Shown: one piece after another, positions 17,475-26,300 of the stretch
Numbering within the stretch: the first letter of the stretch is position 1
How the letters are laid out: every line of letters starts with the position of its first letter
Source: Planctomycetota bacterium
Lineage (GTDB): Bacteria > Planctomycetota > Phycisphaerae > Sedimentisphaerales > Anaerohalosphaeraceae
Length of the DNA: 58,943 nucleotides
Assembly: GCA_019456225.1 (NCBI GenBank)
Contig: VRUI01000001.1
Location: 120,678 to 179,620 of the forward strand
Direction: 5' to 3'
Made by a program: the position numbers and the translations under genes
The notes under the pieces: model-generated
What the model was told of the DNA's origin: nothing
The model's database searches: none
The model's input: only the letters and a program-made list of their open reading frames with translations

Positions 17475-18348
17475 TTTTTGTTTTCCCTTCAATAGGAATA
17501 TATACGGTAAATGTTGTTCCAACGCCCTCGGCGCTTTCAAGTTCCAATCTGCCATTATGTCTTTCAGTGACAGCTTTTTGTACTATAGATAATCCCTGGC
17601 CTGTACCTTTACCTGGTCCTTTGGTTGTAAAGAACTGTTCAAATATTTTTTCGCGTATTTCGGGACTGATACCTTTTCCCGAATCGCTTATCGTAAATAC
17701 CGCGTCATCTCCTTCGATGCGCGATGAAATCTTTATTAATCCTCTATCTCCACCTTCCTCATGGCAATCGCCGATACTGTGGGCGGCGTTGATTACAAGA
17801 TTAAGAAAAACCTGCTGAATCTCGTCAATGCAGCACATCACTGCCGGAAGGTTATCGTCGAGGTTGGTTTCGACATCGGCCACATACTTGATTTCGTTGC
17901 GAAGAATAACGATAGTGCTTTCGATCGCCTTGTTAAGGTTAGCCGGAGCAAAACGTCTTTCGTCGATATGTGAAAAATCCCGCATAGCCGATATCATACT
18001 GGAGACACGCTTTATCCCGTCAATGCTCTGGGCTATAGCTTTGGGTATCTCTTTAGCGATAAAATCTACATCGGTTTTTACTTTCGCGGCAAGAACACGT
18101 TCATGCTGGTCATTTGAGACGGCCGCTTCGGTAGCTTCGGTTCTGAATTTTTCGTATTCACAGAGCAAAGATAAAATATCTTCAAATCCGTTTGAAAGAA
18201 ATTGAAGGTTGTCGCCGATAAACTGGATCGGCGTATTAATCTCGTGAGCGATACCGGCAGTGAGTTTGCCGAGATTCTGCAGCATCTGCGTACGCTCAAG
18301 CTCACGCCTGGCCTCAGTGCTCTGATCTGTTAAAGTTTCAGTTTCCAT
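17467..18348 (-). CDS. Cytoplasmic sensor histidine kinase
   Basis: 293 residues without transmembrane helices or a sensor domain. It opens with a short coiled coil and goes straight into HisKA (LGKLTAGIAHEINTPIQFI, His 35), then HATPase_c with N (FLNLVINAAHSIGD), G1 (DSGKGI) and G2 (GTGQGLSIV) boxes. The short N-terminus suggests that a partner protein or its own coiled coil provides the signal. It is the first gene of a three-gene overlapping minus-strand operon with a REC-HDOD protein and a REC-PAS kinase, and is the obvious phosphodonor for their receivers. No promoter is obvious in the 284-bp spacer upstream. Confidence 0.92.
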   Translation of the reverse strand: METETLTDQSTEARRELERTQMLQNLGKLTAGIAHEINTPIQFIGDNLQFLSNGFEDILSLLCEYEKFRTEATEAAVSNDQHERVLAAKVKTDVDFIAKEIPKAIAQSIDGIKRVSSMISAMRDFSHIDERRFAPANLNKAIESTIVILRNEIKYVADVETNLDDNLPAVMCCIDEIQQVFLNLVINAAHSIGDCHEEGGDRGLIKISSRIEGDDAVFTISDSGKGISPEIREKIFEQFFTTKGPGKGTGQGLSIVQKAVTERHNGRLELESAEGVGTTFTVYIPIEGKTKNE

Positions 18349-18607
18349 TCTCGATGTATTTCTGTTTTATCTGCTGCCGCAAAAGTTTAGTCTAGCTCGA
18401 CATAATAGTTTCGACTTTATGCAGGCAAATATTAACCCCTAAAATGAGGAAAGTGCTGTAAAGTGGCTGTTAGGGCAATTATAATTGAGAAAATACAGGT
18501 AAGAGGGAGTTAGTTCCGATAACAAAGCCTAGTTTGTGATAGACAGCGGGCAACAAATTCATGGAGCGGGGGGAGCAGTATCCAACATTAGACATTAGAC
18601 ATTTTCA

Positions 18608-18627
18608 AACCAGCCGTGAGGCCGGTT
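18608..18627 (-). terminator. Hairpin after the aminotransferase gene
   Basis: AACCAGCC (18608-18615) pairs with GGCCGGTT (18620-18627) with one G-T wobble, a few bases beyond the aminotransferase stop on the minus strand. The T-run after it is weak, so termination is plausible but unproven. Confidence 0.5.
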
Positions 18628-18632
18628 AGAAC

Positions 18633-19934
18633 TTAGGCAGATGCCAGGTAGGCCTTGATGCTTTCGGCAATCGAGATCCAGGTGCTTTTTCTTTTTTTGT
18701 CGTCTGTCTCGAGTAATGTTATTCTAAAACCTTTTTTATTGCAGCAGAAACCTGTAAGCGGCACCACACAAATACCTTTTGCCGCGAGCAGATTGTAGAC
18801 AAATCGCTTGTCGTCTGGGACTGACTCTGTGATCGTATCGAGGTATTGCCCGGCCTTGGCATTTTCAATTTCCAGGAACTGCTTTTTATTGAGCACCCCG
18901 TCATCAAACAGCACAGACATGTAGAATGCCCCCTGCGGCTTGCTGACAAAGACTCCATCTACCGGCGAAAGTATTTCCCAGGCCTCAATGGATCTTTGCT
19001 CGAACAATTTTTTTCTGGCATTTAGATGTTCGATATATTTTTTGTTGCCCATCACCAGCGGGATCGAATACTGCGGCAATGAAGTCGAGCAGACCTCGAG
19101 CATTTTTGAGTGTATCAGGCTTGTCACGAAGTTCTTGAAAGCAGGGTGCCTGTCCTGGTTGTAAACTTCGATCCAGCCGCAGCGTGAGCCCGGCCAGGGG
19201 TATTCTTTGGAGATTCCGCGAAGTGCGATACCGGCGACATCGCCGACGATCTCGCTTAGGTGAACGGTCTCGGCCCCGTTGTAGACTATATGCGTGTATA
19301 TCTCATCGAACATGACGAACAGGTCATATCGGCGTGCGATATCGATGATCTTTTCCAGAACATCGCGAGGATAGACGGCACCGGTGGGGTTGTCGGGATT
19401 GATGATCAAAAGCCCGGCGATCGAGTCGTTGTACTTTACCTTGTTTTCGATGTCTTCCAGATCCGGCATCCAGCCGTTCTTCGGGAGCAGCTCGTACGTC
19501 AGGTGGTCGTATCCGGAGTGAGCCGCTTCTGCCGATGAGTGCGTAGAGTATGCCGGCGACGGACCCATGACACGTGCTTCGCGTTTAAGGCCGCCGAATA
19601 TTCGTGCGACAGCGTCGCCAAGACCGTTAAAGAACAGGATGTCATCGGGGGTTATTTTGGCACCTTCTCTTTCGTTGACCTTGCCGGCAAGGAACTGGCG
19701 GGTCTGAAGGATGCCCTGGGTTGCGACATAGCCGTAGGTCTTGTCCTGTTTGGTCAGATCGACGATAATATCCTTGATCCAGGCGGGGATGGCCTCGCCT
19801 TTTTCGATAGGGTCGCCGATATTTTCCCAGGTAATGTCAACGCCGAGTTCTTTAAACCGATGAGCGACAGCTACGATCTCGCGGATCTCGTATGTCAGTT
19901 GCCCCGAACCTTCATGTAATATATTTCTTCGCAT
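18633..19934 (-). CDS. PLP-dependent class I/II aminotransferase
   Basis: 433 residues, a fold-type I aminotransferase acting on amino acids in the cytoplasm. Motifs: YGYVATQGILQTR, the cofactor-binding NPDNPTGAVYP with Asn, FDEIYTHIVY with Asp and Tyr, and the Schiff-base Lys in RGISKEYPWPGSRCGW (about residue 243). The final FRITLLE supplies the carboxylate-binding Arg. The overall pattern is closest to AlaA- or aspartate-type enzymes, but substrate cannot be read from sequence. A TATACT hexamer only eight bases upstream of the ATG suggests a leaderless transcript; no ribosome-binding site precedes the start. An HPxxxFxxF-like tail is absent. A hairpin follows the stop. Confidence 0.92.
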   Translation of the reverse strand: MRRNILHEGSGQLTYEIREIVAVAHRFKELGVDITWENIGDPIEKGEAIPAWIKDIIVDLTKQDKTYGYVATQGILQTRQFLAGKVNEREGAKITPDDILFFNGLGDAVARIFGGLKREARVMGPSPAYSTHSSAEAAHSGYDHLTYELLPKNGWMPDLEDIENKVKYNDSIAGLLIINPDNPTGAVYPRDVLEKIIDIARRYDLFVMFDEIYTHIVYNGAETVHLSEIVGDVAGIALRGISKEYPWPGSRCGWIEVYNQDRHPAFKNFVTSLIHSKMLEVCSTSLPQYSIPLVMGNKKYIEHLNARKKLFEQRSIEAWEILSPVDGVFVSKPQGAFYMSVLFDDGVLNKKQFLEIENAKAGQYLDTITESVPDDKRFVYNLLAAKGICVVPLTGFCCNKKGFRITLLETDDKKRKSTWISIAESIKAYLASA

Positions 19935-19942
19935 ATAAGGAT

Positions 19943-19969
19943 AGTATAAAACCGGCCAATAAAAGTCAA
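19943..19969 (-). promoter_or_regulatory. Putative promoter for a leaderless aminotransferase mRNA
   Basis: On the minus strand TTGACT (19964-19969), a 15-base spacer and TATACT (19943-19948) point to a transcription start at about 19936, within two or three bases of the ATG at 19934. Confidence 0.5.
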
Positions 19970-20279
19970 GCTGTTTTGTATTTTAGCGCCGGTTTATCTG
20001 AAATGAACCTGAAAACAGGTGACATGGCATTTTGGTCCAAAAATGCGGTTCCGAGCAAAATGCTTGAAATTGAGGCAGTTATTACCGTGAAAAATGACAC
20101 TATTTGACACCTTTTTGACACACTTTTCCAATCGGCTGATTTTAAATACCCAGAATATCCACCGAATTGCAAGTATTTAAGCAGAATGTTTTGTAGTTTT
20201 TAGATATTTTCCTTTTGTATTCAGTAAATGTTCGTTAATATTTGAGTTGCTGTTTTGAAGCAGTTTCAAAAAAAATAAC

Positions 20280-20307
20280 TTGACTCAGAGGCAAGTTGTG
20301 GTATAAT
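20280..20307 (+). promoter_or_regulatory. Strong sigma-70-type promoter
   Basis: TTGACT (20280-20285), a 16-base spacer and a perfect TATAAT (20302-20307) lie 51 bp upstream of the gene at 20359. It is the clearest housekeeping promoter in the window. Confidence 0.75.
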
Positions 20308-20358
20308 TAAAATAGACGAGGCTTTTGAATAATAAGGCAGGAAGATACGAGGAGCAGA

Positions 20359-20640
20359 ATGAGTTTTTCACTGGATACGACTAAATGGACAAAACGCGAT
20401 TTTTTGGTGTTTGCCGAAGAGATAAATGCGAACCTTAGTCAGCAGATATTTTTTGGCCTATCAAGCGAAAAAAAGATATTGGCAAGAGTAGTCATGGATG
20501 ATGTGCGGGCAATTTCAGGAGTAATAAAAACGAGCAGGCTGACAAAGGATGTCAGACAGCAATTGCAGGATCTTGTCGATGATTGTTTGTATAAAGCAAT
20601 GGCGATAGCCAGTCCGGAGGATTTTCGGGGAGGAAAGTAA
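20359..20640 (+). CDS. Hypothetical protein upstream of an HTH regulator
   Basis: 93 residues; ACGAGGAG precedes the ATG by a good distance. The sequence is helical and charged (TKRDFLVFAEEINANLSQQIFF, then TKDVRQQLQDLVDDCLYKAM) with no recognised domain and no membrane segment. It is transcribed from a near-consensus promoter 51 bp upstream and followed after 32 bp by an XRE-type regulator, so it may be a co-regulator or partner of that protein. A toxin-antitoxin pair was considered, but the first protein shows no toxin-family motif. Confidence 0.75.
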   Translation: MSFSLDTTKWTKRDFLVFAEEINANLSQQIFFGLSSEKKILARVVMDDVRAISGVIKTSRLTKDVRQQLQDLVDDCLYKAMAIASPEDFRGGK

Positions 20641-20672
20641 AAAGTACAGTCAAATAATTTGGAGATAGAAAA

Positions 20673-21065
20673 ATGAAAACACAAGGGAAAAAACAGGGTT
20701 CCAAATCGGCCGAGGACAGTCATATTAAAGCCGACAGGATTGTTTCGAGGAATATTGTCCGTGCTATTCGACGCGGCGCCGATAAGATGACGTACAAGAA
20801 GATTGGGGAGATGATCGGCTGCAGCGAATCTTATATAAGCAGGGTGGCCAACGGTGAAAGGGCGTTTACGCTTGAGCATTTAACACTTCTTGAAAAGAAA
20901 CTCAACAAGCCCCTGCCATTGCTGCTGCTGGAAGCGACCGACATTAAGGATGTACCCCAGGAAGTAAAACCATTGTATAATTATTTGTCGGACCTGATGA
21001 GCGGAGCAACGCCAACAGAAATCAAAAAACGCGCCAAGAAAAAAACTGCAAAAAAAGCCGGCTAG
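20673..21065 (+). CDS. XRE-family helix-turn-helix regulator
   Basis: 130 residues. The helix-turn-helix is at about 32-90: KMTYKKIGEMIGCSESYISRV followed by the typical NGERAFTLEHLTLLEKKL. The C-terminal third is highly basic (EIKKRAKKKTAKKAG), which may add non-specific DNA contacts. GGAGA lies upstream of the ATG. It shares the promoter of the upstream gene and probably represses or activates locally. Its target is unknown; I see no inverted repeat at the promoter that would argue for autoregulation. Confidence 0.85.
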   Translation: MKTQGKKQGSKSAEDSHIKADRIVSRNIVRAIRRGADKMTYKKIGEMIGCSESYISRVANGERAFTLEHLTLLEKKLNKPLPLLLLEATDIKDVPQEVKPLYNYLSDLMSGATPTEIKKRAKKKTAKKAG

Positions 21066-21170
21066 GCAAGTCTCAACAAAGAAAGATACGCTGTATTTTG
21101 ATTTTTGTGATAGATGACTTTCCTGCTTTTCATCTCATTTTTTTCAATTTTCTTGAGAATATCTGTAACA

Positions 21171-21198
21171 TTGCCTTATTTTTCCCGTCTGATATAGT
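21171..21198 (+). promoter_or_regulatory. Possible promoter for the lipoprotein gene
   Basis: TTGCCT (21171-21176), a 16-base spacer and TATAGT (21193-21198) lie about 50 bp before the lipoprotein start. Confidence 0.4.
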
Positions 21199-21246
21199 AA
21201 TTGTGCGAAAAAATGAAATGTTTGGTATTTGAAAGGATGGATGTTT

Positions 21247-21825
21247 ATGCGTTTATTGGTTATTTCTGTAATGTGCGTTGCCGGGATGTTTTTTTTGACG
21301 TCATGTAAAGAAAAGCCCGGAACGGGAATAACTGTTGAAGATTACAGTGTTACAAAGGTCACTGGCGACCTGACTGACCGTGAGATCAAAAGATTATTCG
21401 GTAAGGCAGGGCTGACATTTGATCGTTTTGAAATAAAGCTCCCTGAAAGAACCGGGATAACGTTTTCCTCAGAAAAGTTTAAAAACGGAGTCTCTCTCGC
21501 CAGCGATTTGATTGGGACGATGTATGCAGACAAGGGGCTGCAAAAGTTTATGTTATGCAAGCGGCGGGAAGATAGAGAACTGTCATTTTCAATTTATAAT
21601 TCTGGCGGCAGCATAGGATTTGGCTCCGGGGATATCGAAGGCAAAGCGTCGACATCGGGATTGATTCCTGTTGAAAAGTTAAGCAAGACCGAGAAACAAC
21701 CATTATATTTCTTTGCCGCGAATCCCAGGGGTATTGAAGGCTTTCCGGTTGAAAATTTTGACATTGAGACTTTCGTCAACAAATATGATTTTGCAATGGT
21801 GATCTATATTTCTGTTAAAGAATGA
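21247..21825 (+). CDS. Putative lipoprotein of unknown function
   Basis: 192 residues from the ATG at 21247, with AAAGGA about nine bases upstream; upstream starts at 21229 (TTG) and 21241 are less likely. The signal peptide is MRLLVISVMCVAGMFFLTSC, with a lipobox ending LTSC and the Cys at residue 20. The mature part is alpha/beta, with no Cys and no recognised domain (DLTDREIKRLFGKAGLTFDRFE, SGGSIGFGSGDIEGK). It stands alone with its own probable promoter and is convergent with the anti-sigma gene. Membrane-anchored location is well supported; function is not known. Confidence 0.78.
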   Translation: MRLLVISVMCVAGMFFLTSCKEKPGTGITVEDYSVTKVTGDLTDREIKRLFGKAGLTFDRFEIKLPERTGITFSSEKFKNGVSLASDLIGTMYADKGLQKFMLCKRREDRELSFSIYNSGGSIGFGSGDIEGKASTSGLIPVEKLSKTEKQPLYFFAANPRGIEGFPVENFDIETFVNKYDFAMVIYISVKE

Positions 21826-21878
21826 ATTAATGGGACCTGGTCTGATTTATTTGCCAGGTCCATTTAACCATGCTAAAT

Positions 21879-22688
21879 TCATGACGGTTGGGTATCTGAC
21901 AAGAGTCGATTTAGCAGGTCTCTAAGATATTCGTGTGAGATTTTTGAGATTTCACCGACCCCGCAATAAGTGTAATCACCAAGGCGGACTGCGACCATGT
22001 TACAGTGCGCATAGGAACTTTTCCAGAAAGTCTGACCATAGCCTTTCTTCGCCGGCATACGATCCATGGCTATATCTTTGGGAGTATCCGGGACAACAAT
22101 GATGGAGATTATCCCGCTTGGAGTACTTACCACATAGCTTCCGGTAATCTGCTCTTTGAAATGAGCAATACAGCATCCGCGAATAGCCAGCCCATGGCCT
22201 TCCGCCGGCATTGCAGGGGTAAAGCCTAATGTGTCTTTAAGGTAGGCTGCAAGTTTCTCGGGGTCGGAATCGCTGAAAAACTCCGTATGGGGCGACATAT
22301 TGTGCTCATGGATTCTCACCAGTTCAGCCTGTCCCGCAATTGCCGACGATGAGGCCGACAAGTAGATAGCTAACGGGATCGCTACCGCAAACAAAACGGC
22401 TGCCGCTGCCAGGGTTGACCACATTTTATCGTTTAGACGAGTTTTCCAGGGGCGACCGCCTGACACGACAAGCCCCAATTGACGGCGTTTTTCGTTGATC
22501 CGGCCGCGAATTGTCTCTTCAAGACTTGCATCTGGTTTGACTGACTTAAAAGCCATCTGCAGCCGCTTAGCTACTGCTCGCTTTTCAGCAAGGGCGTTTT
22601 GACAGTCTTTGCATTCGCTTAAATGCCTAAGGTCTGCGTCTTTGCCCTGCATTATATCTTCAAATTGTTCATCTGTAAGGTGATTCAT
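21879..22688 (-). CDS. Transmembrane anti-sigma factor with Cys/His-rich periplasmic domain
   Basis: 269 residues. The N-terminal cytoplasmic part has the zinc anti-sigma pattern HLSECKDC (His-x3-Cys-x2-Cys, about residues 22-29), a membrane helix at about 88-112 (LAAAAVLFAVAIPLAIYL), and a periplasmic domain containing IRGCCIAHF, SSYAHCNMV and YTYCGVGEI. The start overlaps the stop of the sigma gene as ATGA, the usual arrangement for a sigma/anti-sigma pair. It should hold the ECF sigma factor at the membrane until released. The periplasmic Cys and His residues make it a good candidate metal or redox sensor, which fits the neighbouring metal-efflux genes; this last point is inference. Confidence 0.85.
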   Translation of the reverse strand: MNHLTDEQFEDIMQGKDADLRHLSECKDCQNALAEKRAVAKRLQMAFKSVKPDASLEETIRGRINEKRRQLGLVVSGGRPWKTRLNDKMWSTLAAAAVLFAVAIPLAIYLSASSSAIAGQAELVRIHEHNMSPHTEFFSDSDPEKLAAYLKDTLGFTPAMPAEGHGLAIRGCCIAHFKEQITGSYVVSTPSGIISIIVVPDTPKDIAMDRMPAKKGYGQTFWKSSYAHCNMVAVRLGDYTYCGVGEISKISHEYLRDLLNRLLSDTQPS

Positions 22689-23239
22689 TTTTCACCTCCC
22701 GTTAATCCCATTTCTTTAGCATAAGATTCTAATCTCGTTTTTAATTCCATACGTCCCCGGCTTACGCGGCTTTTAACAGTCCCAACGGCTACGCCGATTA
22801 TCTCAGCTACATCGTTCTGACTTAGTTGTTCTACGTCGATCAGCAGTAATGTGAGCCGCTGCTCATGCGGCAGGCGCTTTAAAGCTTTGATGATCTGCTC
22901 ATCCGAAAATCGTTCCAGCAACTCGCTGCTGTTTAATTTGACATCCTCATCAACTTCGCCGGCTTGATCGATTATATCATCTTCCAGCGACACTACATTG
23001 CCGACAACTTTCTGATGCCTGAGGCGGTCGATCCATGTATTACGCAGGATTGTTAGCAGCCAGGATTTACAATTTGTTCCCTGCTCAAACATTCCAAATC
23101 TCTCAAACGCCTTTAGAAACGTATCCTGTACTAAATCGTCCGCATCGACGCTTTTTCCGCACAACCCTACGGCAACACGATATACCACATCGATATACCC
23201 AAGAGCAATCTCTTCAAAGCTTCCTGTATCTGCACTCAA
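22685..23239 (-). CDS. ECF-type RNA polymerase sigma factor
   Basis: 184 residues, sigma-70 family, ECF group. Region 2 is seen as DADDLVQDTFLKAFERF and WLLTILRNTWIDRLR (-10 recognition), region 4 as LKRLPHEQRLTLLLIDVEQLS and AEIIGVAVGTVKSRVSRGR (-35 recognition). The only in-frame start is TTG at 23239; the ribosome-binding site is weak. It is coupled to its anti-sigma factor by an ATGA overlap. The GGAAC-N17-CGTT motif just upstream suggests autoregulation, and similar motifs precede three metal-resistance genes to the right, so it probably drives the metal-efflux cluster. Confidence 0.93.
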   Translation of the reverse strand: MSADTGSFEEIALGYIDVVYRVAVGLCGKSVDADDLVQDTFLKAFERFGMFEQGTNCKSWLLTILRNTWIDRLRHQKVVGNVVSLEDDIIDQAGEVDEDVKLNSSELLERFSDEQIIKALKRLPHEQRLTLLLIDVEQLSQNDVAEIIGVAVGTVKSRVSRGRMELKTRLESYAKEMGLTGGEK

Positions 23240-23261
23240 ATTATGTATCCGTTCACTCTAA

Positions 23262-23289
23262 TAAACGTTTTAAATGTCAAAATCGTTCC
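23262..23289 (-). promoter_or_regulatory. Putative ECF autoregulatory promoter
   Basis: On the minus strand GGAAC (23285-23289), 17 bases, then CGTTTA (23262-23267), 23 bp before the sigma start codon. The form is that of an ECF promoter (GGAAC -35, CGT-type -10) and it resembles sites at 33049-33077, 32207-32231 and 31786-31811. Confidence 0.6.
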
Positions 23290-23315
23290 CGAATAATCGA
23301 GTATACCAGAAAACT

Positions 23316-26300
23316 TTATTTTTCGATATCAATTATTTTTTTGCCTGAGCCGGCTTTTAGTTTCAGTTCCTGCACTGAGCAATACAATACCGGTACAACG
23401 AGCATTGTTAATACTTCGATCGTCATTCCGCCGAAGGATGGTATCGCCATCGGCACCATCACATCCGAGCCGCGTCCTGTTGAGGTAAGGATCGGCAGAA
23501 GTGCCAATATTGTTGTTGCCGTGGTCATCAGGCATGCCCGCACACGTCTTTTCCCTGCCAAAATCGTAGCTTCACGAATCTGCTCGACTGTATCATGCTT
23601 ATTATTCCTGAATGACTGCTCAAGATAGGTTGCCATGACAACACCGTCATCGGAGGCGATCCCAAACAGAGCCAAAAAGCCCACCCATACCGCGACACTA
23701 AGATTGATCGACTGTATCTGGAAAAGGTCCTGCATGTTTACTCCGAAGATGCTGAAGTCCAGAAACCATGGCTGGCCATAGAACCATATCATAAGGAAAC
23801 CGCCCGACCATGCAACAAGGATACCGCTAAAGACCAGCAATGTTGTAATTGTCGATTTGAACTGGAAATACAAAATCAAAAAGATGACAAACAACGCCAG
23901 CGGCAATACCATTGCAAGCGTCTTTTGCGAGCGTATCTGGTTTTCGTAGTTACCCGCGAATTTATAGCTTACACCGGCAGGCAGTACTAACTCGCCTGAG
24001 TCGATCTTTTCCAAGAGATATGCCTGACACTGCTCGACGACATCAACTTCGGCATTACCGGTTTTCATATCAAAAAGAACATACCCGGTCAGGAAGGTGT
24101 CTTCACTTTTAATGACCTGCGGGCCGCGGACATAACTTATCTCGGCTACCTCTGTGAGTGGTATTTGCGCACCGTCGGATGCGGGAACAAGAATCCTTTC
24201 AATGGCTTCTATACTGTCTCTTAGTTCTCTCTGATACCTTACACGAACAGGGAAACGCTGGCGTCCTTCGACTGTCGTTGTGACTTTTCTGCCTCCGATG
24301 GCAATCTCGACAACATCCTGGAATGCACGCATTCTTACGCCGTAGCGGGCGAGCGCCTTTCTATCCGGAATGATTTCCAGATAGGGCTTACCTACGATAC
24401 GGTCGGCAAATACGGCAGCAGGTTCGACGGTTGGAACCTGCTTAAGAAATCCTTCAATTTCCAGTCCGACCTTTTCGATTGTTTCCAGGCTCGGGCCTTT
24501 GATCTTAACGCCCATCGGCGCGCGCATTCCGCTTTGAAGCATAACTATTCTTGCGGCAATTGGCTGCAATTTCGGAGCAGAGGTTGTTCCCTGTATCTGT
24601 GCGGCTTTTACGATCTCCTTCCAGATGTCATCAGGCGTTTTGATCTCATCTCGCCATTGCCTGAACGGTCTTCCATGATTATCCGGGATAAGTTCACCAA
24701 AATCATCACGCGGAAAACTGGCTTTCTTTTTGTCGTAGCGGAATTTAACACGATTTCCATTTTTATCGGAAATATATTCGGATTTATAGTTGATGACAGT
24801 TTCGACCATTGACACAGGTGCAGGGTCCAGGGGTGTTTCGGCTCTTCCGATCTTGCCTACTACCGACTCAATTTCCGGGATAGATTTCAGGGCCATGTCC
24901 TGCTTGGACAAGACGTCCATAGCCTCTCCGATAGAAGCGTGTACCATTGTCGTGGGCATATAGAGAAAAGACCCTTCGTCCAGCGGAGGCATAAACTCTT
25001 TACCAAGCCCGGGGAAAGTTTTTTCTGCCTTGACCCAAAGTGTCATGTCCTTGACCCTTTCTGCAGGTATACCTATCTTCTCAGCAGTTTTTGGAATACC
25101 TGAAAATACTGTACCGAAACCAAGCCAAATGCAGGCCCCCGTGATGAGCAGCAGTGTCGGAATCGACAGGAATATGAGCTTATGACGCAAACACCACCCC
25201 AGAATAGCCGGGTAAAAATGCTGGAAGACCCTGAAAGCACTCAAAAGCGAACCTATCACTAACGCGACAAAGATAAAGTTCTTGAGAAACCCCAGTTGTG
25301 GGCCGATAGGCTCCCAGTGTTCGGTTATCAACACTCCTACAAAAAGCACTGCCAATATAGTTGCTGCCCATGGAGCAAAGCGTTTGAACTTTTCCGGGAT
25401 ATAATCGCTTGCCAGATAATATGCTCCAAAGAGGATCAGGACGGTACCTGCCCACCAGCTTAGCAGGAAACCGGCGATCACCCCGACAATAACCAATGCC
25501 GTATGCAATGCGATTTTAATCTTTCTGCCTGCGATAGCCGAATGACTGCAGAACATTATATGTGCAGCAGGAGGGATTATCGTAAGTGCAACGATGACCG
25601 CTGAGATCAACGCAAAAGTTTTTGTAAAGGCAAGCGGCTTAAACAGTTTACCTTCTGCGCCGATCATTGTAAAGACCGGCAAAAAACTGATTATTGTCGT
25701 CGAGACGGCTGTAAGGATTGCACTGCCAACCTCGCTAGCTGCCCTGTGAATAACTTCCAGCCGGTTTTCATCCGGATGCGCCTCGTCCAGGTGCCGCAAA
25801 ATATTTTCGCATATAACGATCCCCATATCCACCATTGTCCCTATCGCGATGGCTATACCTGAAAGAGCAACAATGTTGGCATCGACGCCGAAAATCTTCA
25901 TTGCGATAAAGCACATAAGAACCGCAAGCGGGAGAAGACTGCCGATAAGGATCGAACTTCGCAAATGCATTACCATCAGGATTACGACGATAATAGTAAT
26001 CAGAATTTCTTCACTCAGAGCATTATAAAGTGTTCCAAGAGTCTCATAGATAAGTCCCGTACGGTCGTAGAATGGAACGATCTCAACCTTGCTTATCGTT
26101 GCCCACTCGGGCCAGTTTTCTACAGGGGTTTGGCGAAGGTGTTCAAGCCACGCATCCTGATTGACCTTCGAGCCGGTGTAAGCCTCGAAATCATTTTCAT
26201 CAGCATATTGCCTAAGCTGTTGCGGGCTGGCCTTTGTGAAATCGAAGTGCACCTTTGACGGCAGACCTGGTGTTATTTCTTTGATCTTGGCTTTAACATT

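Noticed and set aside
20359-21065. Toxin-antitoxin pair
   Set aside because: The second gene is an XRE-type regulator, but the first has no toxin-family motif, and there is a 32-bp gap instead of an overlap.
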